Of a stretch of 6,582 nt of DNA, positions 1 to 6,171 are shown piece by piece. Under the pieces are notes generated by a model, which made no database searches, was not told the DNA's origin, and was given only the letters and a program-made list of their open reading frames with translations. Position numbers and translations under genes: made by a program. Each line of letters opens with the position of its first letter. The first letter of the stretch is position 1. This DNA is from an uncultured Ignavibacteria bacterium (GTDB lineage Bacteria; Bacteroidota; Ignavibacteria; Ignavibacteriales; Ignavibacteriaceae), in contig CALKUG010000058.1 in assembly GCA_937996765.1 (NCBI GenBank), positions 1 through 6,582 of the forward strand, given 5' to 3'.

Positions 1-674
1 ATGGTTCCCATTTAGGTGTTACCATATCGTACAAAGTACAATCTGCTCCTAATGGCATTGCTGAGGCATTTATTCTTGGTGCTGATTTTATTGGCGATGA
101 TGCGGTTACTCTCATTCTCGGCGATAATATCTTTTTTGGTCGCTTGGATTTTATTCACAATCTTGTACAAAACCATAAATCAGGGGCTGTGGTATTTGGC
201 TATCGTGTAAACGACCCTGAGAGATATGGTATTGTTGAATTTGACAAAGAAGGTAAAGTACTTTCTATTGAAGAGAAGCCCGAGAAACCAAAATCAAGTT
301 TTGCTGTACCTGGACTTTATGTGTATGACAACAAAGTTGTTGAAATCTCCAAAAACCTGAAGCCAAGTGCAAGAGGTGAATTGGAAATAACCGATGTAAA
401 TGTTGTTTACTTAAACCGTGGTGACCTTCGGGTTGAGAAAATCAATCGCGGAGTAGCATGGCTTGACACAGGAACTCCTGAGGCACTTTTGCAGGCCTCA
501 AACTTTTTTGGTGTAATTGAAGAGCGTCAAGGTCTCAAGGTTGCTTGCCTTGAAGAAATTGCTTATTTCAAGAAATTTATTTCTCGAGAGCAATTTGCTG
601 CTGTCATTAACGCAATGCCAAAAAGTATGTATAGAACTTATCTTGAAAGAGTTTTTCACGAAAGTGCTGAATAA
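1..674 (+). CDS. rfbA: Glucose-1-phosphate thymidylyltransferase, 3' part (5' end outside window)
   Basis: RmlA/RfbA condenses glucose-1-phosphate with dTTP to give dTDP-glucose and pyrophosphate, the first step of dTDP-L-rhamnose synthesis in the cytoplasm. The reading frame is open from base 3 to a TAA at 672-674 and gives 223 residues. Visible family landmarks, numbered from the first full codon, are LGDN at 39-42 (metal-binding Asp), VNDPERYGIVEFD at 69-81, EEKP at 90-93 (substrate-binding Glu/Lys), KPSARGELEITD at 120-131 and WLDTGT at 153-158 (second metal Asp). The C-terminal IEERQGLKV stretch is typical. Compared with the roughly 290-residue E. coli enzyme, about 70 N-terminal residues are missing, including the GGxGTRL nucleotide-binding loop; the first visible codons match the region just after that enzyme's LGDG. 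The truncation is the window edge, not damage: no frameshift is seen. The Met codon at 144 is internal and is not the start. Confidence 0.96.
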   Translation, partial: GSHLGVTISYKVQSAPNGIAEAFILGADFIGDDAVTLILGDNIFFGRLDFIHNLVQNHKSGAVVFGYRVNDPERYGIVEFDKEGKVLSIEEKPEKPKSSFAVPGLYVYDNKVVEISKNLKPSARGELEITDVNVVYLNRGDLRVEKINRGVAWLDTGTPEALLQASNFFGVIEERQGLKVACLEEIAYFKKFISREQFAAVINAMPKSMYRTYLERVFHESAE

Positions 675-1222
675 TGAAAACTTCTAAGTTTGAAATTTCT
701 GGCGTGTTGTTAGTTCAGCCGGCAGTGTTTGGCGATGCTCGTGGCCAGTTTTGGGAGAGTTTTTCTCAACAACGCTACAACGAGCATGGTATCGTAGGGA
801 ATTTTGTGCAAGATAATTTTTCAACTTCAACAAAAAGTGTTTTGCGTGGTTTGCACTACCAAATACCCCCATTTGCACAGGGAAAACTTTGCCAGGTAAT
901 TTCCGGTAAAGTTTTGGATGTTGCTGTTGATATCAGACATGGTTCACCAACGTTTGGTAAATATGTAGCACAGGAACTTTCAGAAGAGAATCGCTATCAA
1001 CTTTGGATTCCACCCGGATTTGCTCACGGGTTTGCTGTTTTAAGTGAATTTGCTGTATTTTCGTACAAGTGTACCCATTATTATAATAAAAACTCCGAGC
1101 GTACTCTTCTCTACTCTGATTCCGCCGTTGGCGTAAATTGGGGTATTGAAAATCCTATCGTGTCCGAAAAAGATATTATAGGGAAACTACTTTCGGAAAT
1201 TGATAAAGACTTTATCTTTTAA
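674..1222 (+). CDS. rfbC: dTDP-4-dehydrorhamnose 3,5-epimerase
   Basis: RmlC/RfbC epimerises C3 and C5 of dTDP-4-keto-6-deoxyglucose, the third step towards dTDP-L-rhamnose. The 182-residue length is normal for this cupin-fold enzyme, which usually works as a dimer. Family motifs run in order: VFGDARGQFWESF at 18-30, FVQDN at 44-48, VLRGLHYQ at 56-63 with the catalytic base His61, QGKL at 69-72 with Lys71, DVAVDIR at 82-88, QLWIPPGFAHGF at 109-120, FSYKCTHYY at 129-137 with Tyr131 as the likely catalytic acid, and a late Asp167 in SEKD that matches the Asp paired with the catalytic His. The ATG at 674-676 overlaps the rfbA TAA by one base (TAATG), so translation is probably coupled and the two genes co-transcribed. 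Only a weak purine stretch (GAAAG) lies upstream. All key residues are present and nothing looks broken. Confidence 0.97.
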   Translation: MKTSKFEISGVLLVQPAVFGDARGQFWESFSQQRYNEHGIVGNFVQDNFSTSTKSVLRGLHYQIPPFAQGKLCQVISGKVLDVAVDIRHGSPTFGKYVAQELSEENRYQLWIPPGFAHGFAVLSEFAVFSYKCTHYYNKNSERTLLYSDSAVGVNWGIENPIVSEKDIIGKLLSEIDKDFIF

Positions 1223-1225
1223 TTG

Positions 1226-1230
1226 AAGGA
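1226..1230 (+). promoter_or_regulatory. Ribosome binding site of glgP
   Basis: AAGGA lies five bases ahead of the ATG at 1236, within the 13-nt gap between rfbC and glgP. It supports that ATG over the internal Met codon at 1320. It is the clearest Shine-Dalgarno sequence in the window; the other visible starts have only weak purine stretches. Confidence 0.7.
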
Positions 1231-1235
1231 TAACT

Positions 1236-3713
1236 ATGATTCAGAACAGTGACGAACTATTTTTTACCAAAAGTGATACGTTAGAGGATATTCCTCTTTC
1301 GAATCAGTTTTCGGAACATATGGAATTCGTTCTCGTTAAAAATAAAATTACTGCAACAAAAAACGATATCTATTTTGCTCTATCTCTATCGATTAAAGAT
1401 CGATTAGTAAGACGTTGGCTCAGAACCCAATATGTGTATATGGCTAAAGACGTAAAACGTGTTTACTACCTCTCATTAGAGTTTTTAATGGGTCGTTTGC
1501 TAACCAACGCTCTTATTAATATGAACTATTACGATGAGTGCAGAGACATTCTAAAAAAGGATGGCTATAACCTCACCGAAGTTATTGAGGAAGAACCCGA
1601 TATGGCTCTTGGCAATGGTGGTTTAGGTCGCCTTGCTGCATGCTTCCTCGACTCAATGGCAACATTAAAACTGCCGGCATTTGGTTATGGTATTAGATAC
1701 GAGTTTGGTATTTTCAAACAACAAATCGAAAATGGCGAGCAGGTTGAGCAACCCGACAATTGGTTGAGCTACGGCAATCCATGGGAAATTCAACGTCGTG
1801 AGCTTGTTTACCGAGTTAAGTTTTTTGGAAAAATCAGTACTAAAGCAGATGAATATGGACATATTAAGTTCAACTGGGTTGATACCGAAGATGTGCTCGC
1901 TGTTGCGTATGATGTTCCCGTACCCGGGTTCCACAACGACACTGTAAACAACTTACGTCTGTGGGCCGCAAAGGCAACAAATGAGTTCTCTTTCAAAGAG
2001 TTTAACGATGGTAATTATGTTGCTGCAGTTGAACGGAAAAATATCTCTGAGAACATTTCAAAAGTTTTGTATCCTAACGATACTTACACTGAGGGAAAAT
2101 TCCTTCGATTGAAACAGCAGTTCTTTTTCGTTACGGCTTCACTGCAGGATATCATTAGAAAATACAAAGTAACTCATAACACTTTCTCAGAGTTTCCAAA
2201 TAAAATTGCTATCCAATTAAACGATACTCACCCTGTGATTGCAATTCCTGAGTTGATGAGAATTTTGATAGACGAAGAAGAAATAAGCTGGGAAGATGCT
2301 TGGGATATAACTCGCAATACTTTTGCATATACCAACCACACTATCGTTCCTGAAGCACTTGAAGAGTGGGCTGTATCTATAATGGATAACCTACTTCCAC
2401 GTCATCTTCAGATTATTTATGAAATAAATCGCAGATTTGTTAACGAATTAAAAGAACGTTACACAAAGGATGAATCGGTATTAGCACGGCTTTCTATTAT
2501 TAAAGAAGGTGCTGAGCGCAAAGTGAGAATGGCTCATTTAGCGATTGTTGCTTGTCATTCGGTTAATGGCGTTGCTGCATTGCACACTGAAATTCTTAAG
2601 AATATTATTTTTAAGGATTTTAATAAAATTTATCCGGGTAAAATCAAAAATGTTACTAACGGTATAACCATTCGCAGGTGGTTGCTCGCATGCAATCCCC
2701 ATCTTGCAGAATTAATTACCGACAAAATTGGTGAACGCTGGATTACTCATGCAGAGGAACTCCGCGATTTAGAGAAATTTGCAAATAATGATGCTTTTCT
2801 CGAAACTCTCGGAGGAATTAAATGGGCAAACAAGCGTAGGCTCGCTGATTACATTGAAACAAATCTTGGTGTTACTATCAATCCCGAATCAATGTTTGAT
2901 GTGCAAATAAAAAGATTCCATGAGTACAAACGTCAATTGCTTAATGTTCTTCATGTAATTGCGCTGTACAACCGAATCAAAGCCAATCCTAATGGAAATT
3001 TTACACCAAGAACGGTGATTTTTGCCGGTAAAGCTGCCCCTGCATACGTTATGGCAAAAAACATCATAAAACTTATTAATGGTATCGCTAAAGTTGTTAA
3101 TAACGACCCGGAAGTGGGCGATCTACTTAAAGTTGTATTTATTCCTAATTATGGAGTAACACTTGCCGAACTTATAATACCTGCATGTGATTTGTCAGAA
3201 CAAATTTCTACCGCAGGTTACGAAGCATCGGGAACCGGAAATATGAAGTTCGCAATTAATGGTGCACTTACAATAGGTACCATGGATGGCGCCAATGTGG
3301 AAATGCGTGAAGAAGTTAAGGATGACAACATCTTTATTTTTGGAATGCTTTCGGATGAAGTGATTAAGTTGAAAACTCAAGGATATAACCCCTTGCAGTA
3401 CCTTAAGCAAAGTACCGAACTACAAAAAGTTATTGAGGTAATAAGTTCAAATTATTTCTCTGCATCCGAACCAGGAGCTTTTAAAGGAATAGTTGACAAT
3501 CTGCTGCATCAAGATTATTACTGTCTATTTGCTGATTTTGAATCTTATGTCAGGAAACAAGACGAAGTTAGTGCTGCTTACGCAGATAAAAAACTGTGGA
3601 ATAAAATGGCTCTAATGAATGTGGCTCGTATGGGTAAGTTCTCCTCCGACCGTTCAATTCGCGAGTACGCTCAAAATATTTGGAATGTAAAACCTATAGA
3701 TGTTGAAATCTAA
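1236..3713 (+). CDS. glgP: Glycogen/starch (alpha-glucan) phosphorylase
   Basis: GlgP removes glucose from the non-reducing ends of glycogen or maltodextrin by phosphorolysis, yielding glucose-1-phosphate; it is a PLP-dependent GT35 enzyme of the cytoplasm. The 825 residues match bacterial full-length members (about 800-830). Landmarks are VYYLSLEFLMGRLL at 76-89, the glycine-rich EPDMALGNGGLGRL at 120-133, QLNDTHP at 327-333, FAYTNHT at 363-369, the KNVTNGI block at 471-477, QIKRFHEYKRQ at 557-567, and the PLP-site segment EASGTGNMKF at 663-672 with Lys671 as the cofactor-binding lysine. It ends with SSDRSIREYAQNIW at 803-816, the usual C-terminal signature. The start is set by AAGGA upstream and by normal N-terminal length. 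The gene follows rfbC by 13 nt, so it is likely the last gene of that operon, and it is followed by a strong hairpin. Substrate preference (glycogen or maltodextrin) and allosteric control cannot be read from the sequence. Confidence 0.97.
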   Translation: MIQNSDELFFTKSDTLEDIPLSNQFSEHMEFVLVKNKITATKNDIYFALSLSIKDRLVRRWLRTQYVYMAKDVKRVYYLSLEFLMGRLLTNALINMNYYDECRDILKKDGYNLTEVIEEEPDMALGNGGLGRLAACFLDSMATLKLPAFGYGIRYEFGIFKQQIENGEQVEQPDNWLSYGNPWEIQRRELVYRVKFFGKISTKADEYGHIKFNWVDTEDVLAVAYDVPVPGFHNDTVNNLRLWAAKATNEFSFKEFNDGNYVAAVERKNISENISKVLYPNDTYTEGKFLRLKQQFFFVTASLQDIIRKYKVTHNTFSEFPNKIAIQLNDTHPVIAIPELMRILIDEEEISWEDAWDITRNTFAYTNHTIVPEALEEWAVSIMDNLLPRHLQIIYEINRRFVNELKERYTKDESVLARLSIIKEGAERKVRMAHLAIVACHSVNGVAALHTEILKNIIFKDFNKIYPGKIKNVTNGITIRRWLLACNPHLAELITDKIGERWITHAEELRDLEKFANNDAFLETLGGIKWANKRRLADYIETNLGVTINPESMFDVQIKRFHEYKRQLLNVLHVIALYNRIKANPNGNFTPRTVIFAGKAAPAYVMAKNIIKLINGIAKVVNNDPEVGDLLKVVFIPNYGVTLAELIIPACDLSEQISTAGYEASGTGNMKFAINGALTIGTMDGANVEMREEVKDDNIFIFGMLSDEVIKLKTQGYNPLQYLKQSTELQKVIEVISSNYFSASEPGAFKGIVDNLLHQDYYCLFADFESYVRKQDEVSAAYADKKLWNKMALMNVARMGKFSSDRSIREYAQNIWNVKPIDVEI

Positions 3714-3743
3714 CAAGGATTCCAAAATTCTTTCTTATAAACA

Positions 3744-3771
3744 AAAAAAGCCCCGATATTGGGGCTTTTTT
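3744..3771. terminator. Bidirectional intrinsic terminator between glgP and prfA
   Basis: Arms AAAAAAGCCCC (3744-3754) and GGGGCTTTTTT (3761-3771) form a perfect 11-bp stem around a 6-nt loop (GATATT). Read on either strand, the GC-rich core is followed by six T residues. It sits in the 75-nt gap between the converging stop codons of glgP (3713) and prfA (3789), so it can terminate both transcripts. Confidence 0.93.
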
Positions 3772-3788
3772 GTTAATTGAAATTGGAA

Positions 3789-4868
3789 TTATTCTACTTC
3801 AGCTTGTAGTTTTTCTGTTCTATCGGCAATTTTAACGTGTTCAATCAATCCTTCTAAATCACCATTAATGATATCCGATAAATTATAGAGCGTTAGCCCT
3901 ATTCTGTGGTCGGTACATCTATTTTGGGGGAAATTATAGGTGCGGATTTTATCACTTCTATCTCCTCTGCCTACCATACTTTTTCTTTGGGCGGCAATTT
4001 CACTTGCCTGCTCACTTTGTTTTTTATCATAAAGTCGAGCTACAAGTACTTTTAAAGCTTTTTGCCTGTTTTTTAACTGTGAGCGCTCATCCTGACATTG
4101 CACAACAATACCGGTTGGAAGGTGAGTCATACGAATTGCCGTTTCAACTTTATTTACGTTCTGCCCACCGGCACCACCGGAGCGGAAAACATCAATTTTA
4201 ACATCGTTCATATTTATATCAACTTGAACTTCTTCAACCTCGGGTAACACCGCTACAGATGCGGCTGAGGTATGAACTCTTCCGTTTGCTTCGGTTGCTG
4301 GTACACGTTGCACGCGATGAACACCACTCTCAAACTTTAACTCACCATAAACTCCGATACCCGAAATATTTGCAACAACTTCTTTAACGCCGTTAGGAAT
4401 TGTAGAGTCATTTACATCAATAACTTCAACCTTCCAACCTTTTATCTCGGCGTATCGGGAATACATGCGGTACAATTCACCTGCAAATAATGCCGCCTCA
4501 TCACCACCTGCTCCTGCACGAATCTCAATAATAATACTCTTATCATCGTTGGGATCTTTGGGTAGTAATAGTAGTTTTAGTTCTTCTTCAATTTTTTCTT
4601 TTTTGTCTTTCAAATCATCGAGTTCTGATTCGGCCATTTCAACAAACTCTTTGTCATCGGAGTTTTCAATAATGTCTTTATTCCCCTCGATGTCTGTAAT
4701 TACTTTCATATAGCGTTCATAAGCCGCAACAACTTCTTCTAACTCACTGCGCTCTTTGCTAAGTTGAATTAACCTCTCAGTGTTGTTAAGGTTTTCAGGG
4801 TCGGCTAATTGATCGTTTAGACGGTCGTATTTATTCTGTATTTTCTTTAATTTTTCTGTAAAATCCAT
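3789..4868 (-). CDS. prfA: Peptide chain release factor 1
   Basis: RF1 recognises UAA and UAG in the ribosomal A site and triggers release of the finished protein. The 359 residues match the usual length (about 360). The N-terminal third (about 1-105) is charged and helical, as expected for domain 1. RAGAGGDEAALFA follows at 117-129. The stop-codon-reading loop HRVQRVPATE has PAT at 190-192, the PxT tripeptide of RF1; RF2 has SPF there. The catalytic GGQ is at 234-236 within SGGAGGQNVNKVETAIR, and Gln236 is the residue normally methylated by PrmC. SQLKNRQKAL and DHRIGLTLYNL complete the family pattern. The ATG at 4866-4868 gives the normal N-terminus; a purine-rich GAGAGAA lies just upstream as a weak ribosome site. 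No prmC/hemK lies directly downstream, where a convergent gene sits instead. The gene is intact. Confidence 0.98.
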   Translation of the reverse strand: MDFTEKLKKIQNKYDRLNDQLADPENLNNTERLIQLSKERSELEEVVAAYERYMKVITDIEGNKDIIENSDDKEFVEMAESELDDLKDKKEKIEEELKLLLLPKDPNDDKSIIIEIRAGAGGDEAALFAGELYRMYSRYAEIKGWKVEVIDVNDSTIPNGVKEVVANISGIGVYGELKFESGVHRVQRVPATEANGRVHTSAASVAVLPEVEEVQVDINMNDVKIDVFRSGGAGGQNVNKVETAIRMTHLPTGIVVQCQDERSQLKNRQKALKVLVARLYDKKQSEQASEIAAQRKSMVGRGDRSDKIRTYNFPQNRCTDHRIGLTLYNLSDIINGDLEGLIEHVKIADRTEKLQAEVE

Positions 4869-4892
4869 ATTTCTCTCTTAAAAAAGGTTCCG

Positions 4893-4900
4893 CAAATATA
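4893..4900 (-). promoter_or_regulatory. Candidate Bacteroidota-type -7 promoter element for prfA
   Basis: On the - strand this reads TATATTTG, an exact match to the TAnnTTTG -7 element known from Bacteroidota sigma factors, 24 bases upstream of the prfA ATG. Transcription would then start a few bases further on and leave a leader of roughly 15-20 nt. The expected -33 TTTG is not well formed: only a TGTT-like match is seen near 4921-4924. It may therefore be a weak promoter or a chance match in AT-rich DNA. Confidence 0.5.
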
Positions 4901-4927
4901 CAAAAGTTCAGCGGGTAGGTAACATAA

Positions 4928-4961
4928 AAGGGTTGTACATATTTTACTATGTACAACCCTT
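4928..4961 (-). terminator. Inverted repeat, likely terminator of the chemoreceptor gene
   Basis: A perfect 13-bp inverted repeat (left arm 4928-4940, AAGGGTTGTACAT; right arm 4949-4961) encloses an 8-nt AT-rich loop. On the - strand the stem ends in a T-rich run (TTTTATGTT, 4921-4929), while the + strand side has no T run, so it is oriented to end transcription of the receptor gene that stops at 4983. It lies just upstream of the candidate prfA promoter. A regulator-binding palindrome is a less likely alternative. Confidence 0.75.
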
Positions 4962-4980
4962 AATTAAAAAAGGAAGGTAG

Positions 4981-6171
4981 TTAGCGAAGTGTTTTGCGTT
5001 TTTTATCGTTATGTTTTGTTGAGGAGTGTGCATCAACAACAAAACTACCGAGTGTATCTTGCAAACGCAATGTAAGTTTACTTAAATCATCAACAGCAGT
5101 TGCTATCTGTGAAACACCTGATGATGTTTCTTGAGTAACACTATTAATGGTTTCAATGCTGCGGGATATTTCGTCGCTGGCACGTGATTGTTCCTCTGCT
5201 GCGGCAGCAACCTGAGTTATCACATCTGAAACGCGTTCGGTTGATGTAATAATTTCAATAAGTGCTTTCCCTGCTTTGTTAGCGAGAATTTTACCGTTTT
5301 CAACTTTGGATGTACCGTTACTCATAGAGTTAATTGCTTTTTCAGTTTCGTTCTGAATAGTTTTAATCATTACGGTAATTTCTTTAGTAGCTTTTGTGGT
5401 ACGCTCTGCAAGCTTACGTACTTCATCTGCTACCACAGCAAAACCTCTTCCTTGCTCACCGGCTCTTGCAGCCTCGATAGCAGCATTCAATGCAAGTAAG
5501 TTTGTCTGATCGGCAATGTCCTCAATAACTTGAACAATTTCACCAATCTGACTGCTTGAATTAGCGAGATTCTGAACTGTTGAAGCTGAGTGAGAAACCA
5601 CTTCGGCTATTGAATTCATGCCTTCAATGGTTTCTTCGATAACCTTGCCACCTTCTTTTGCAGTGCTACCGGCCTTACGTGCGATATCGCTTGCAACAGA
5701 AGTATTTTTAGATGTCTCAATAATAGTTTTTGTCATTTGTTCAACTGAACTTGCAACTTCGGTTGTCTGAAGAGTCTGCTGTTGGGCTCCACTGGCCATT
5801 TCATCGGCACTCGATGAAATTTCGTGACTCGCACTCGCAGTAGCATCAACTGCATCTCTAATCTCTAATATTAAGCCACGAAGATTTGTGGTCATTTCAT
5901 TGATGCGATTTCCTAATTTTCCAATATCACTATGGGAATCAGCTACTTCAACCACAGCCGTAAAATCACCGGCTTCAATTTTTTCTATCGCCTTCGAAAT
6001 TTTAAGAACTTCTTTTTCGAGGAATAATTTTGAATTCACTAATTCGTCAGCATTTTTTCTTTCACGGATAACGTTTGCTGCAATCTGTGCAAAAACCTTG
6101 ATTGCTAATTCATCGTCGGCTGAAAATTCCTTTACGATTCCTTTTTTGTCGCTTACGTAAAGGTTACCGAG
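4981..6171 (-). CDS. Methyl-accepting chemotaxis protein, C-terminal part (end of GAF, HAMP, MCP signalling domain), downstream of a frameshift
   Basis: This frame encodes about 396 residues that continue the GAF protein upstream after an apparent one-base deletion. It begins with LGNLYVSDKKG, the last strand region of a GAF domain, then a helix ending near VIRERKNADEL. A HAMP-like segment follows, with AIEKIEAGDFTAVVEV and SDIGKLGNRINEM, at about 18-50 counted from the GTG at 6039. A long coiled-coil signalling domain then runs to about residue 330. Its hairpin tip is classical: DIADQTNLLALNAAIEAARA at 174-193, then GEQGRGFAVVADEVRKLAERT, which contacts CheA and CheW. Gln/Glu-rich stretches at about 84-100 and 278-298 could be methylation regions. 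The roughly 19-20 heptads per arm suggest the 40H class, tentatively. The basic tail lacks an NWETF-type CheR/CheB tether. GTG at 6039 gives a 352-residue product but lies mid-protein between GAF and HAMP, so it is probably not a natural start. Confidence 0.88.
   Translation of the reverse strand, partial: LGNLYVSDKKGIVKEFSADDELAIKVFAQIAANVIRERKNADELVNSKLFLEKEVLKISKAIEKIEAGDFTAVVEVADSHSDIGKLGNRINEMTTNLRGLILEIRDAVDATASASHEISSSADEMASGAQQQTLQTTEVASSVEQMTKTIIETSKNTSVASDIARKAGSTAKEGGKVIEETIEGMNSIAEVVSHSASTVQNLANSSSQIGEIVQVIEDIADQTNLLALNAAIEAARAGEQGRGFAVVADEVRKLAERTTKATKEITVMIKTIQNETEKAINSMSNGTSKVENGKILANKAGKALIEIITSTERVSDVITQVAAAAEEQSRASDEISRSIETINSVTQETSSGVSQIATAVDDLSKLTLRLQDTLGSFVVDAHSSTKHNDKKRKTLR

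Noticed and set aside
16..210. 64-codon + strand ORF rich in Leu/Ile that looks like a small membrane protein
   Set aside because: It lies in another frame of the conserved rfbA coding sequence; its hydrophobicity comes from T-rich second positions in the shifted frame.
144..674. Short stand-alone ORF from ATG 144 as a complete nucleotidyltransferase-like gene
   Set aside because: The frame is open back to base 3 with conserved RfbA sequence (SAPNGIAEAF, LILGDN) before this Met, so it is an internal codon of a gene cut by the window edge.
1665..1996. Two overlapping - strand ORFs inside glgP
   Set aside because: They are antisense shadows of conserved phosphorylase sequence, with no ribosome site or recognisable motif.
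4465..4713. Ser-rich + strand ORF of 82 codons antisense to prfA
   Set aside because: It is the mirror of the acidic, Glu/Asp-rich N-terminal helices of RF1 and has no features of its own.
3789..4868. Release factor 2 (prfB) as the identity of the release factor
   Set aside because: The codon-recognition tripeptide is PAT rather than SPF, and there is no programmed frameshift near the start, so RF1 is the better call.
5888..6160. 90-codon + strand ORF opposite the HAMP region and frameshift site
   Set aside because: It is antisense to conserved HAMP/GAF coding sequence and resembles nothing.
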